A DNA stretch of 64,000 bases. Origin: CAVUMR01 sp963742715 (GTDB lineage: Bacteria > Actinomycetota > Actinomycetes > Mycobacteriales > Micromonosporaceae). The position numbers and the translations under genes were made by a program. The stretch is taken from NCBI GenBank assembly GCA_963742715.1, contig CAVUMR010000003.1, forward strand, positions 186,001 through 250,000, in the 5' to 3' direction. Below the pieces are notes generated by a model, which did no database searches, was not told the origin of the DNA, and saw only the letters and a list, made by a program, of their open reading frames with translations. Every line of letters begins with the position of its first letter. The stretch's first letter is position 1. Positions 26,513-37,361 of the stretch are shown piece by piece.

Positions 26513-26956
26513 ATGATCCGAATATGGCTGGTGGCGACGGTCGTGGCGCTGGCGCTGATGGGCTGCCAGCACGCCAAGGAGGCACGCGCCGACGACGTCG
26601 AGTTCCATCTGAACGAGGCGTTCGCGCTAGCCGGCGGGCAGGACGCGGTGATCGCCGGCGAGGGGCTGCGCATCCAGTTCGACGAGGTGCTGGAGGACTC
26701 GCGTTGTCCAGCGCAGGTGGAATGCGTGTGGACCGGGCAGGCCCGGATCGCCGTCAGTCGTGCAGGCCGCCGAAGCCCGCCAAAGACGTTGGCGTTCAAC
26801 ACCAATCCGGCTCCAGGCCAGAACGTGCAGACGGCTCAGGTCGGTGAATACGCAATCAAGCTGTTGTCGCTCGAGCCGTATCCGCAGACCCCAGACGACG
26901 CCATTCCCCTCGAGCGGTATCGGGCAACGTTGCAGGTGGCCAAGAGCGCGTCGTAG
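26513..26956 (+). CDS. Small secreted lipoprotein
   Basis: 147 residues. The N terminus MIRIWLVATVVALALMGCQH is a lipoprotein signal with lipobox ALMGC (Cys18), so the mature protein is membrane-anchored outside the cell. The mature part has two further cysteines (SRCPAQVECVWTGQ near 65-75), probably a disulfide. It has the features of small secreted domains of unknown function. It is divergent from the ClpC2-like gene across the palindromes and 58 bases upstream of the sulfatase. Function unknown. Confidence 0.8.
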   Translation: MIRIWLVATVVALALMGCQHAKEARADDVEFHLNEAFALAGGQDAVIAGEGLRIQFDEVLEDSRCPAQVECVWTGQARIAVSRAGRRSPPKTLAFNTNPAPGQNVQTAQVGEYAIKLLSLEPYPQTPDDAIPLERYRATLQVAKSAS

Positions 26957-27014
26957 GACGAGCCGCTGGGGCTACTTTGATGACGGTGAGCAGCGCCGTC
27001 AATTGGAGGACTCC

Positions 27015-28822
27015 GTGACCGAACAGCCGGACATCGTCATCGTCATGACCGACGAGGAGCGCGCGGAGCCGCCGTACGAGTCCGCCGACGTGAAGGCATG
27101 GCGTCACCGCACGTTGACCGGTCGCCGCTGGTTCGACGAACACGGGGTGACCTTCGGCCGTCACTACACCGGCTCGCTGGCATGCGTACCCAGCCGCCCG
27201 ACGATCTTCACCGGCCAGTACCCCGACCTGCACGGCGTCACCCAAACCGACGGCATCGGCAAGCGTTTCGACGACTCCCGGCTGCGCTGGCTGCGCGCCG
27301 GCGAGGTGCCGACCCTTGGCAACTGGTTCCGCGCCGCCGGCTACGACACCCACTACGACGGCAAGTGGCACATCTCGCACGCCGATCTCGAAGATCCGGC
27401 CACCGGCGAGTCACTAGCCACCAATGACGACGACGGCGTGATCGACCCGGCGGCCGTACAACGATACATCGACGCGGATCCGCTTGCCCCGTACGGCTTC
27501 TCCGGCTGGGTGGGACCCGAACCGCATGGGGCGTTGCTGTCCAACAGCGGTTTCCGCCGCGACCCGTTGATCGCCGACCGGGTGGTGGCATGGCTCGAGG
27601 ACCGGTACGCGCGACGCCGCGCCGGTGACCAGGACGCGCTACGTCCCTTCCTCCTGGTCGCCAGCTTCGTCAACCCGCACGACATCGTGCTGTTCCCAGC
27701 ATGGCTGCGGCGCAACCCTTTACAGCCTCGCCGCTGGATCCGCCGCCCGTGCCTGCGGCGCCGACCGCCGACGAGGACTTGGCCACCAAGCCGGCCGCGC
27801 AGGTCGCGTTCCGCGAGGCGTACTACTCCGGTTACGGCCCGGCGCGGATCGTCAGCCGCAGCTACCGGCGCAACCTGCAGCGCTATCGCGACCTGTACTA
27901 CCGGCTGCATGCCGAGGTCGACGCGCCGATCGACCGGGTCCGCCGGGCGGTCACGGAAGGCGGATCGCAACACGCGGTATTGGTGCGCACCTCCGACCAC
28001 GGCGAGCTCCTCGGAGCGCACGGCGGACTGCACCAGAAGTGGTTCAACCTCTACGACGAAGCGACCAGGGTGCCGTTCACCATCGCCCGCATCGGTGACG
28101 GCGCCACCGCGCCTCGGCTGGTAACCGCGCCGACGTCGCACGTCGACCTGGTGCCGACGCTGCTCGGGGCGGCAGGAGTGGACGTCGACGCCGTGGCCGC
28201 CGAGCTGGCCGAGTCCTTCTCCGAGGTGCATCCGCTGCCGGGGCGCGACCTGATGCCGGTGGTGGACGGCGGGACTGCCGACGAGGGTCGGGCGGTCTAC
28301 CTGATGACGCGCGACAACGTGCTCGAGGGCGACACGGGCGCCTCGGCGACGGCACGTCAGTTGGGTCGGACGGTGAATCCGCCTGCGCCGCTACGCATCA
28401 AGGTTCCCGCCAACGTCGCGGCCAACTTCGAGGGGTTGGTCGTGCGGGTCGAGGAATCCGAAGCGCCCGGCTCTGCGGGGCACCTGTGGAAGCTCGTCCG
28501 CACCTTCGACGATCCGGCCACCTGGACCGAGCCGGGCGTGCGCCATCTGGCCGCCAACGGCAAGGGCGGCGACGCCTATCGGACCGATCCGCTCGACGAC
28601 CAGTGGGAGCTCTACGACCTGACCGCCGATGCGATCGAGGCGGACAACCGCTGGACCGATCCCGGCCTGCACGAGCTGCGGCAGCACCTGCGGATGAGAC
28701 TCAAGCAGTCGCGGGCGTCGGCGGTACCAGAGCGCCACAACCCGTGGCCCTACGCCGATCGGCAGCCCCCGGTGCACGAGCCGGGATTCGTGCGGCGGAT
28801 GTTGGGGCGGCTCGGGTTGTAG
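27015..28822 (+). CDS. Sulfatase / alkaline-phosphatase superfamily hydrolase (one frameshift)
   Basis: About 602 residues. The N-terminal metal motif is DIVIVMTDEER near residue 7, and the sulfatase signature LACVPSRPTIFTGQYP near 57 has the CxPSR cysteine that is converted to formylglycine. DGKWHISH near 116 and VRTSDHGELLGAHGG near 325 are the other conserved blocks. A base appears to be missing near 27718 (N-P-F-T-A-S expected), one of the few deletions in the window. The GTG start at 27015 follows GGAGGA. No signal peptide is seen, so it probably acts in the cytoplasm on sulfate or phosphate esters. The substrate is unknown. Confidence 0.88.
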
Positions 28823-28839
28823 TCGGCGTGCCAAGAGTT

Positions 28840-29301
28840 TCACGCTGAGCTTGACCGGTCGGCCGACAGGCCGGCTTCGAGCTCGCGCAGCATTCTCAAC
28901 GTCGGATCGAGGTTGCGCCGGTCGGCGCCGGCGTTGCCCAACAGACGCGACCAGTTGGCCTTCAGCCGTCGAAGATTGGCCTCGGCGCGCGGCGTCGGGT
29001 TCAACCGGGCATGCCGTGCGTCGTCCCCGCCGGTAGACCTCTCGACCAGACCCTTCGCCTCCAGTGCGCGCACGGCGCGGCTGAGGTTGCTGCGCTGCAT
29101 ACCGGTGGCAGCCGCCACTGCGGTGGGCGATGCACCGGGATGCCGATCGACGAAGCGCATGACGTTGACCTCGGTCGCGGTCAGGTCTACGACCTGCTCA
29201 TCCAGATGCGTCTCGGTGCTGATGGTGCGGGCGAGCGCCAGGATCAGGTCGGCCAGGTCCGCCATGCGGTCGTCGGTGTGACGATCATCGCCCTCATACA
29301 T
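28840..29301 (-). CDS. MarR-family transcriptional regulator
   Basis: 153 residues from the ATG at 29301; an in-frame TTG three codons upstream is less likely. The winged helix-turn-helix covers about residues 40-100 (PTAVAAATGMQRSNLSRAVRALEAKGLVER, then the wing). It is divergent from an MFS drug-efflux gene, a classic MarR arrangement, and overlapping palindromes lie between them. It probably represses that transporter until a toxic ligand binds (inference). Confidence 0.9.
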   Translation of the reverse strand: MYEGDDRHTDDRMADLADLILALARTISTETHLDEQVVDLTATEVNVMRFVDRHPGASPTAVAAATGMQRSNLSRAVRALEAKGLVERSTGGDDARHARLNPTPRAEANLRRLKANWSRLLGNAGADRRNLDPTLRMLRELEAGLSADRSSSA

Positions 29302-29331
29302 ACTTCCCAACCCTACCGCGATTGTTGTACG

Positions 29332-29354
29332 TTGATAACTATCATTTGATAATC
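29332..29354. promoter_or_regulatory. Overlapping TGATA/TATCA palindromes (MarR operator)
   Basis: TGATAACTATCA (29333-29344) and TATCATTTGATA (29340-29351) overlap, giving three half-sites between the divergent MarR and MFS genes. The right end lies 5 bases from the GGAGG ribosome-binding site of the transporter. Confidence 0.7.
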
Positions 29355-29369
29355 ATCTGGAGGTAGTGC

Positions 29370-30600
29370 GTGACGACGGCCCTGGACGCGCCCACTCGGC
29401 CCGCAGGCGAGCGGACCATTACCGGGACCCTGCTGGTGACACTGGCACTGCTCTCGGCGGTGGCGCCCTTCGCGACCGATCTGTATCTGCCCGCGTTCCC
29501 AACGATGGTGGCCGACCTCGACACTTCGGCGACGGCCATCCAGCTCACGCTGACGGCGTTCCTGTTGGGCCTCGCCTTCGGACAGTTGATCTTCGGCCCG
29601 TTGTCCGACCGCTTCGGCCGGGTGCGCCCGCTGCTGGTCGGCGCCGCGGTATGCGTATTGGCCAGTGCCGCCACCGTCTTCGCGCCCACCGTCGAGGTAC
29701 TGATCGGAGCGCGGTTCCTGCAGGGTGTCGCGGGCGCGGCCGGCATGGTGATCGGAAGGGCCATCATCTCCGACCTCGCAGCGGGCAAGGCCGCCGCACG
29801 CGCATTCAGCCTGATGATGATCGTCGGCGGGGTTGCCCCGGTCATCGCACCGTTGGCTGGCGGATTCCTCGTCGCACCCATCGGATGGCGCGGGGCACTG
29901 GCCGTCATCCTCGCCCTCTCGACGCTGATGCTCCTCGCGGTGCTGTCGATCGTGCGGGAGACGCACACCGAGCGACGGCGCGCCGAACTGCGATCGTCAC
30001 GGATTGCGTTGGGATCACCGCTGCGCGATCTGACGAGTCGGACCTACCTCGGCCACGCCGCGGCATTCTGCCTGGCATTCGCCACGATGATGGCCTACAT
30101 CTCCGCATCGCCCTTCATCTACCAAACGATGATGGGGCTCAGCGCCGATGAGTACGGCGCGATGTTCGGCGTGAATGCCCTTGCGCTGCTGAGCACGAGC
30201 GCGGCTCTCGGCACGCCTTACCGGTCCGACACGACGTCCGTCGTCTGGCCGGAATCGGTCTCGTCCTGGGCATGTGCGCCACCGTGGTGTTGCTCGTGTT
30301 GGCGACATCGGGTGTCGCCGCGGGCTGGCTCGCCCTGCCACTGTTGGTGACGATGGCCAGCATGGGCTTGGTGTTCGGCAACACCACCGCACTGGCGCTC
30401 GGCGCGGCCCGCCGCGCAGCAGGCACGGCGTCGGCGGCACTCGGCGCGACGCAGTTCGCGCTGGCCGCTGCCGTCACTCCCCTGGTGAGCATCTCCGGCG
30501 AGCACACAGCCGTCCCCGCGGCGATCGTCATGGTCTGTGCGAGCACCCTCGCCGTGCTGGCCTTCGCCTGCGGCGGTCGATCCAAGTCGTCAACGAGTGA
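29370..30600 (+). CDS. Bcr/CflA-type MFS multidrug efflux transporter (frameshifted)
   Basis: About 405-410 residues with 12 predicted membrane segments. It has the early motif FATDLYLPAFPTM near residue 35 and the MFS loop FGPLSDRFGRVRPLL near 70, both characteristic of Bcr/CflA drug:proton antiporters. Two extra bases near 30215 and 30240 shift the frame twice; it then resumes as GIGLVLGMCATVVLL. No stop separates the transporter from the next gene in the same frame; TGA codons occur in another frame at 30598 and 30604, so the true end is probably close to 30600. The GTG start follows GGAGG. Regulated by the divergent MarR. Confidence 0.85.
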
Positions 30601-30613
30601 AAGTGAGAACGAC

Positions 30614-30910
30614 ATGTCAGAGGTGACGAGCATCGCGACGGTGGCCACCGAGCGTGCCCCGCGTTACGGCAAGCAGTTGGTGTCGCACCTGGGCCGCAAG
30701 GCGGTCGGCACGTGGGACGAGGCAACCGGATCGGGGACGTTGGCCATGGGCGAGGCGGCACACGTGACGCTGACCTCGTCACCCTCGGCGCTGCTCATCG
30801 AGATCCGATCGGCGAACGACACGATCGCCACCTTCGAGGACGTCGTCGGCCGCCATCTGGAGCACTTCGGCGACCGCGACGAACTGAAGGTGGTGTGGGC
30901 CCGGGCCTGA
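30614..30910 (+). CDS. DUF2218-family protein
   Basis: 98 residues starting MSEVTSIATVATERAPRYGKQ, with SHLGRKAVGTW and a C-terminal RDELKVVWARA, the pattern of DUF2218. The family consists of small soluble proteins of unknown function often found beside transporters. As sequenced it is in frame with the end of the MFS gene with no stop between, so a read-through fusion is formally possible, but a frameshift in the transporter is more likely. The ATG at 30614 opens the conserved domain. Confidence 0.8.
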   Translation: MSEVTSIATVATERAPRYGKQLVSHLGRKAVGTWDEATGSGTLAMGEAAHVTLTSSPSALLIEIRSANDTIATFEDVVGRHLEHFGDRDELKVVWARA

Positions 30911-31092
30911 CACCACGCCACGCGCCGGGCGTTCGATGAACGTGATTTCGGCGCCGGGTGCTGGGACGGCTAGGGCTGTAGAGGCCCGGCATCGACCGAT
31001 CAAACCGAATCAATCCCGGTCGTGTGAGACTGAGGCGCATGCCGGCTCGACCGTGGACGCGGCCGGCGGCTGGATGTAGACGGGAGACTCAG

Positions 31093-31560
31093 ATGAGCAT
31101 GGCCTACCTTGCCCAACCCGACCAACAACAACAGCTGGAATGGCTGGACGGCGGCACCCTGGCGATCCTGTTGGACGGCAAGGCAACCAACGGACAGTTG
31201 ATGATTGGGCGGTTCGACGTGAGCGAGGGTGAGGCTCCCCCGTATCACAAGCACACCCGCGAAGACGAGGTCTTCATGCTCATCAAGGGCACGGCACTGC
31301 TGTGGTGTGACGACGAGGAGATGGAGCTGTCCGAGGGCGGAATCGTCTACCTGCCCAAGGACGTTCCCCATGCCTACCGCATCACCTCGAAGCGAGCGGA
31401 CCTCCTCATGATCAACACTCCGGCAGGCATCGAGGGCATGTTCCGCTTTGCCGGCCGCGACAAGTCCACACCGCGACCGGACGGCTTCGAGATATCCGCC
31501 GAGCGAATGGCGGAGGCGTCGGAGAAGTTCGGCAACGTGATCCTCGGACCACCGCGCTAG
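31093..31560 (+). CDS. Cupin-domain protein
   Basis: 155 residues, a single cupin barrel. Metal-binding motif 1 is PPYHKHTREDEVFMLIKG near residue 50, with two His and a Glu, and motif 2 is LPKDVPHAYRI near 98. Such proteins are small dioxygenases, isomerases or sensors. The ATG at 31093 is used because GGGAGA precedes it; the frame is open upstream without a ribosome-binding site. It has no obvious partner: the DUF2218 gene ends 180 bases before and a cell-wall gene follows. Function not assigned. Confidence 0.85.
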   Translation: MSMAYLAQPDQQQQLEWLDGGTLAILLDGKATNGQLMIGRFDVSEGEAPPYHKHTREDEVFMLIKGTALLWCDDEEMELSEGGIVYLPKDVPHAYRITSKRADLLMINTPAGIEGMFRFAGRDKSTPRPDGFEISAERMAEASEKFGNVILGPPR

Positions 31561-31639
31561 CCCGTTGCAACCGAGCGACACGCTGATCAGCACGGCCGTT
31601 TGGCACCGGGAACGCCATTCGTGGTTACCTCGAGATGCC

Positions 31640-33425
31640 ATGACTCGACGTTTCGTGCTGTCCGTTCTGATCTGTGTGCTCGTTCTCGGCTCGACCGGTT
31701 GTTCGCTGTTCTCCAGCAGCGGGCCCGAAGACGCGTTTCACGCGTTTGCCGACGCGCTGCAACGCCGGGACGCCGGCGCCGCGGCGGCGAGCACCAGCGA
31801 CTCCGCGCGCCGCCACACCGGTGATCTCGGCGATGTTCGACGGCATGGGCAAGGACGCGACGGTGGCCGTCAACGTCGTCGCAGCGGGCGACGACAACCC
31901 CACCGCCAAGCTCGACTACACGTGGTCCTTCGGGCCGGGGCGCACCTTCGCCTACGAGGCCGACGCGACGGCCGTCAAGGCAGGCGACGACTGGCACGTC
32001 CAGTGGTCGCCGGAGGTGCTGCACCCCAAGTTGCGGCCCGGCATGACATTCCAGTTCAGCGACGACAAGAACTTCCTCACCCCGGTCGTCGATCGCGACG
32101 GCCAGCCCCTGCTGTCCTGGCAGACCATCGGCGTGGTCAACCTCGCGCGCGCCCACCTCGCCTCCGCCGACGCACTGGCCGCGGCCGTGCGGCAGTTCGA
32201 CGACACCACGACGGCCGCGTCGATCAACGACCAGTTCAACGCCACCGCAGGACGACACCGTCACGGTGATCAAGCTGCGGGAGCAGGACCTGGCGCAGGT
32301 CAAGGACCAACTGGCACAGATTCCAGGCGTCACGGTGAACGAGCAGGGTGCGTTGCTCACCGCGAATCCCGACCTGTCCTCGCCCGCCATCGACGGCCTG
32401 CAGGCGTTGTGGCAGAAGGCGATCGACGCGACCGCCGGTTGGTCGGTGAACCTGGTCGACGACAAGGGCGCGCCCACCGAGGCGCTGGCCACGACACCGC
32501 CCGGCGACACCAAGCCGATCCGCACGACGCTCGACACCCGGCTGCAACTGCTCGCCCAGCAGGCCGTCGCCACCGAACCCCGGCCGACGGTGCTGGTCGC
32601 GATCTCCCCCGCCACCGGCGGCATTCTGGCGGCCGCGCAGAATCCGGCCGCCAACGCGCAGGGACCCATCGCGCTTCACCGGCGTGTACCCGCCGGGTTC
32701 GACGTTCAAGACCATCACCACCGCCGCGGCGATGCAGGCCGGACTGGCCACACCCGATACGCCGGAGGCATGCCCGGGCCGAGTCACCATCGAGAACCGC
32801 ACCATCCCCAACGAGGACGAGTTCGACCTCGGCACGGTGCCCTTGTCATCGGCGTTCTCGCACTCCTGCAACACGACGATGGCGGCGCTGGCCGACAAGC
32901 TGCCCGCCGACGCGCTTCCGAACATGGCGAAGCTGTTCGGGATCGGCGTCGACTACGTCATCCCCGGCCTCACCACGGTGACCGGCCGGGTCCCGAACGC
33001 GGACACTCCGGCGCAGCGGGTGGAGAACGGAATCGGGCAAGGCACCGTCACCGTCAGCCCGTTCGGGCTGGCCGTCGCCGAGGCCAGCCTCGGGCATGGG
33101 TCGACGATCGCACCGACTCTCGTCGTCGACGAGAAGACCACCAGCCGACACTCCGTCGGAACAGATTCCGCCCGCGATCGTGGACAGCCTGCGCGCGATG
33201 ATGCGCCTGACCGTGACCGAGGGAACGGCGACGGAACTGCGCGACATCGACGGCCTCGGCGGCAAGACCGGTACCGCCGAGTTCGGCGACAACACCCATT
33301 CGCACGGCTGGTTCGCCGGGATCGTCGGCGACATCGCCTTCGCGACGCTCGTGGTCGGCGGCGACACCTCCGAACCCGCGGTCAGGGTGTCCGGCGAGTT
33401 CTTGCGCCCCGCGCTGGCTGGCTGA
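31640..33425 (+). CDS. Lipoprotein penicillin-binding protein (MecA_N/transpeptidase; four frameshifts)
   Basis: About 593 residues. The signal peptide ends in a lipobox (LGSTGCS), then an NTF2-like MecA-N region, a dimerisation region (RTTLDTRLQLLAQQAV) and a transpeptidase domain. Active-site motifs are all visible: PPGSTFKT (Ser-x-x-Lys), SHSCN (Ser-x-Asn) and GGKTGTAEF (Lys-Thr-Gly). This matches mycobacterial PbpLipo (Rv2864c-like), a D,D-transpeptidase for peptidoglycan cross-linking. Four single extra bases near 31815, 32251, 32675 and 33152 scatter it over three frames, each followed by conserved sequence. With every motif intact, error is more likely than loss of function. Confidence 0.87.
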
Positions 33426-33533
33426 TGCAGGTGCCGGTCAATGACCGTGTTGGCGCCCTTCGGCGGCCGTTGTCCCGATAGGTTGTCCCGAACCGTCGCG
33501 CAGACGCGGCGCCGATCCGGAGATCCTTGGTAC

Positions 33534-35908
33534 ATGCGAGTCGACGGGCGCGAAGTCGCCGTTTCGGGCAGCTTGCTGCAACCGCTCGCCCGGCGGACCA
33601 ACGACATCCTGCGCCTGGTGCGTCGCGACGGTGGTCCTCGCCGCCGTCATCACCAGCTCGCTGATCACCCGCAACGACTGGGTCGCGCTGGAGAAGTCGA
33701 TATCCGGCATCGTCGGAGTGCTGACGCCCACCCAGTCCAACGTCGTGTATCTGGTGTACGGCATCGCGATCCTGGCGCTGCCGTTCGCGATCCTGATCGG
33801 CCTGATCATGAGCAGGCAGTGGAAGCTGCTCGGCGCGTACGCCGCGGCCGGGCTGAGCGCCGTACTCGCCCTGTCGATCACCGCCAACGGCATCGCCGCG
33901 CCGCAATGGCACTTCGATCTGTCCGACCGGCTCAACACGTTGCTGTCGCAGTTCCTCGACGACCCGCGATGGATCGCGATGCTCGCCGCCGTCCTCACGG
34001 TGTCGGGCCCCTGGTTGCCCGCTCGATGGCGGCGGTGGTGGTGGGCGCTGCTGCTCGCCTTCGTGCCGATCCACCTCGTCGTCAGTGCCGTCGTCCCCGC
34101 GCGCTCACTGCTCGGGCTGTCCGTCGGCTGGTTCCTCGGGGCGCTGACCGTGCTGCTGGTCGGCACCCCGGCTCTGGAGGTGCCGCTCGGCCGGGGCGGT
34201 CCGCGCGCTGGAACGCCGGCGGGTCGCGGTGTGCCGGATGGCGGTGGTGCGGCCCGCGGGCCCGGGTCCGCTGATTCTCTCGGCGGAGACCGACGACGCG
34301 CGCGGCGCCACGTCGTCATCGAGCTGTACGGACCGAACCAACGCAGCGGCGGCGCCCTGCGCCAACTCTGGCGAAAGCTGTCGCTGCGCAACGACGAAAC
34401 CGCTCCCCTGCAGACGTCCATGCGCCGCTCCGTCGAGCACCGGGCGTCTCATGGCGATCGCGATCGGCGACGCCGGCGTGGCCAACACCACGACGGTGGC
34501 GGTGGCCGCGCTCGACCGCGGCTGGATGTTGCACGCCCACACTCCTGCGCGCGGAACACCGATCGACGACGCGAGATCCCCGCCGCCCGGGTGTGGGAGT
34601 CACTCGGCGTCCTGCACGAACACCTGATCTCCCACGGCGATCTCCGCAGCCGCGAGATCACCGTCGAGGACGGCAAGGTGCTGTTCGGCGGCTTCGGCAA
34701 CGCCGAGTACGGCGCGACGAACGTCCAGCTGCAGGCCGACGTCGCCCAGCTGCTCGTGACGACGAGCGCGATCTACGGCGCAGGGCCGGCGGTCACCGCG
34801 GCGATCGAGACCTTCGGCACGGACGCGGTGCTCGCGGCGTCGAGCAGACTGACGAAATCGGCCATGCCGCAACGACTCCGGGAGTCGGTCACGCGACGCC
34901 AAGACCGTGATGTCGGCGACCCGCGACGAGGTGAAGCGGCAGACCGGCGCCGACCAGATCCACGCCGAGACGATCACCAGGTTCACCCGCTACCAACTCA
35001 TCCAACTGGTGCTGCTGGTCGCGCTGGTCTACGTCGCGTACCCGTTCATCAGCACCGTGCCCGCGTTCTTCGCCGAACTGAGCACGGCGAACTGGTGGTG
35101 GGCCCTGCTGGGACTGACGGTGTCGGCGCTGACGTATGTCGGTGCGGCGGCAGCACTCTGGGCGTGCGCGTCGGAGTCGGTGAGCTTCCGGAACCTGACC
35201 ATCATGCAGGTGGCCAACACGTTCGCCGCCACCACCACACCGGCCGGCGTCGGCGGTCTCGCGCTCAGCACCAGGTTCCTGCAGAAGTCCGGGCTCGGCG
35301 CGCTGCGCGCCACCGCCGCGGTGGCGCTGCAGCAGACGGTCCAGGTGATCACCCACGTCGCGCTGCTGATCTTCTTCACCGCGGTGGCCGGTGCGTCGGC
35401 GGACCTGTCGCACTTCGTGCCGTCGACCACGGTGCTCTACCTGGCCGCGGGCGCGGCGCTCGGTGTCGTCGGCGCGTTCACGTTCGTGCCGAAGGGACGC
35501 CACTGGCTGGCGACGGCGGTCCGCCCCCGCCTGAAGGAGGTGGGCAGCGACCTCGTCAAGCTCGCCCGCGAACCCAAGCGACTTGGGCTGATCATCCTTG
35601 GTTGTGCCGCAACGACTCTCGGTGCAGCCTTGGCGCTGTGGGCCAGCATCGAGGCGTTCGGCGGTGACACGACGTTCGTCACCGTCACGGTCGTCACGAT
35701 GATCGGCGGGACGCTCGCCTCGGCGGCACCCACCCCGGGCGGCGTCGGTGCCGTCGAGGCGGCGTTGATCGGTGGCCTGGCAGCGTTCGGACTGCCCGCG
35801 GCGATCGCGGTGCCGTCGGTGCTGCTCTACCGCGTGCTGACCTGCTGGCTGCCGGTATTCATCGGCTGGCCGGTGATGCGGTGGCTGACCAAGAACGACA
35901 TGATCTAG
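33534..35908 (+). CDS. Three-part membrane protein: membrane region, kinase-like domain, YbhN/UPF0104 region (frameshifted)
   Basis: About 790 residues. An N-terminal region of about six membrane segments (from LVLAAVITSSL) is followed by a soluble domain with an atypical kinase look: MAIAIGDAGVANTTTVAVAA, then HLISHGDLRSREITVEDGK and LFGGFGNAEYG in the places of the catalytic and metal loops. The C-terminal 330 residues are a YbhN/lysyl-phosphatidylglycerol-synthetase-type membrane domain ending MRWLTKNDMI, including TPGGVGAVEAALIGGLAAFG. About six frameshifts, near 33628, 34200, 34300, 34445, 34575 and 34900, interrupt it, mostly one extra base. Role unknown; a lipid-linked transport or modification function is a guess. 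Confidence 0.72.
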
Positions 35909-35915
35909 ATCGCCC

Positions 35916-36782
35916 TTAGGCTTTCGGGAGAGCCTCGGCCACCGCGGTCAACGCGGCCAGGTGGTCGTCGACCGTCTTCAGGCCGGCACCCATGGTGTTG
36001 ATCGAGATGTGGGAAGCGCCGACCGCGGCCCACTTGTCCACCTTGGTGACGACGTCATCGGCGCTGCCCTGCCACTTGACCCACGCCTCCATGCCGATGT
36101 CCTTCGGGTCCCGACCCGCATCCACGGCGGCTTGATCCACCACTGCACGCGCTGCGTCGAGCGCAGGGCCCGGCACGATCATCGGGAACCAGCCGTCGGC
36201 CATCCGGCCCGCTCGCTCAAGGCCGCGTGTCGAATTGGCGCCGATCCACACCGGAATCGGACGTTGCACCGGCAGCGGCGCAAGGCCGGCACCGGTGACG
36301 GTGTGGTACTTGCCGTCGAACGTCATCGACTGTTCGGTCCACAGCCTGCGCATCAACTCGATCTGTTCCTCCGACCGCTTGCCGCGATTGCCGAAGTCCT
36401 CACCGAGTGCTTCGTATTCGACGGTGTTCCAGCCGATGCCGACACCGAGCCGAAACCGGCCCGACGACAGGAGATCAACCTCGGCGGCTTGCTTGGCGAC
36501 CAGGACGGTCTGGCGCTGCGGGAGGATGATCACGCCGGTGACGAATTCGAGCGTGCGCGTCACGCCGGCGAGGAAGCCGAACAACACCATCGGCTCGTGG
36601 AATGTGGTGTGCACGTCGTAGGGGCCGTTCCAGCCGGAGTGGACCACCGGGTCGGCGCCGACGACGTGGTCGAACGCCAGTATGTGTCGATATCCCAGAG
36701 CCTCTACGTGTTCGCCGTAGGCGCGCACCGCACCGACGTCGCCACCCAATTCCGTCTGAGGGAACACCACACCAACCTGCAT
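35916..36782 (-). CDS. F420-dependent LLM-class oxidoreductase
   Basis: 288 residues, luciferase-like TIM barrel of the probable-F420 type. It opens MQVGVVFPQTELGGDVGAVR, with GYRHILAFDHVVGADP near residue 30, FRLGVGIGWNTVEYEALG near 112 and VPVWIGANSTRGLERAG-like sequence near 175. The ATG at 36782 follows GGAGGTCGGCG. It stands alone on its strand between the convergent YbhN-type gene and a divergent MarR gene, which may regulate it. Mycobacteria carry many such enzymes for reduction of quinones and xenobiotics; the substrate here is unknown. Confidence 0.92.
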   Translation of the reverse strand: MQVGVVFPQTELGGDVGAVRAYGEHVEALGYRHILAFDHVVGADPVVHSGWNGPYDVHTTFHEPMVLFGFLAGVTRTLEFVTGVIILPQRQTVLVAKQAAEVDLLSSGRFRLGVGIGWNTVEYEALGEDFGNRGKRSEEQIELMRRLWTEQSMTFDGKYHTVTGAGLAPLPVQRPIPVWIGANSTRGLERAGRMADGWFPMIVPGPALDAARAVVDQAAVDAGRDPKDIGMEAWVKWQGSADDVVTKVDKWAAVGASHISINTMGAGLKTVDDHLAALTAVAEALPKA

Positions 36783-36913
36783 CCGCCGACCTCCAGTCGC
36801 GTAGGGAGAGAACTGTAGCTGCAACCTCGGGCCGCGATCAGGGATTCCGTTCGTCACACCGACCCGGCCGGCGAATCCCCGAAATGGTTGCACGACCGTA
36901 CTACTCTGTGCAG

Positions 36914-37361
36914 GTGTCCAACTCCAACGCAACCGGCCGCGGTAGTCCACGCAGACGAGGTCGCCGCGCTTCAGGACGTCAGCCTCCGACTGACGAGGAA
37001 GTTGCGCAAACGGTCCCAGACCGAGCTCACGATGTCCCAGATCTCGGCGCTGTCCACCATTCAACGACACGGCCCTCTGCGGGTCGGCGACCTGGCGCGG
37101 CGCGAGCAGATCAGCAAGTCGTCGGTGACCCGCCTGGTGGCCAGGCTGGAGGAGACGGACTACCTGGAGCGCAGGGTCGACCCCGACGACGGACGGAGTT
37201 TCGTGGTGGTCATCACCGCCCACGGCCACGATCTACTGGCGGCGTCCCGTCAGCGTGCGAACGAATTCCTGGCCCATCAGGTCGGGCGGCTCTCCGAGGA
37301 CGATCGGCTTGCCATCTTCGCCGCGCTGCCATCGCTCGAGCGACTGGTCGCACTCTCGTAA
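36914..37361 (+). CDS. MarR-family transcriptional regulator (one frameshift)
   Basis: About 148 residues. The DNA-binding domain reads VGDLARREQISKSSVTRLVARLEETDYLERR with a wing VDPDDGRSFVV, a clear MarR. The likely start is the GTG at 36914 (SNSNATGR), which is one frame away from the main body; one extra base near 36943 restores VVHADEVAALQDVS. It is divergent from the LLM gene and its 3' end overlaps the convergent MFS gene by 85 bases. It may control either neighbour. Confidence 0.82.

Noticed and set aside
29313..29968. Long minus-strand frames opposite the MFS gene
   Set aside because: They are antisense to a transporter with clear MFS motifs and give low-complexity Arg/Gly-rich translations.
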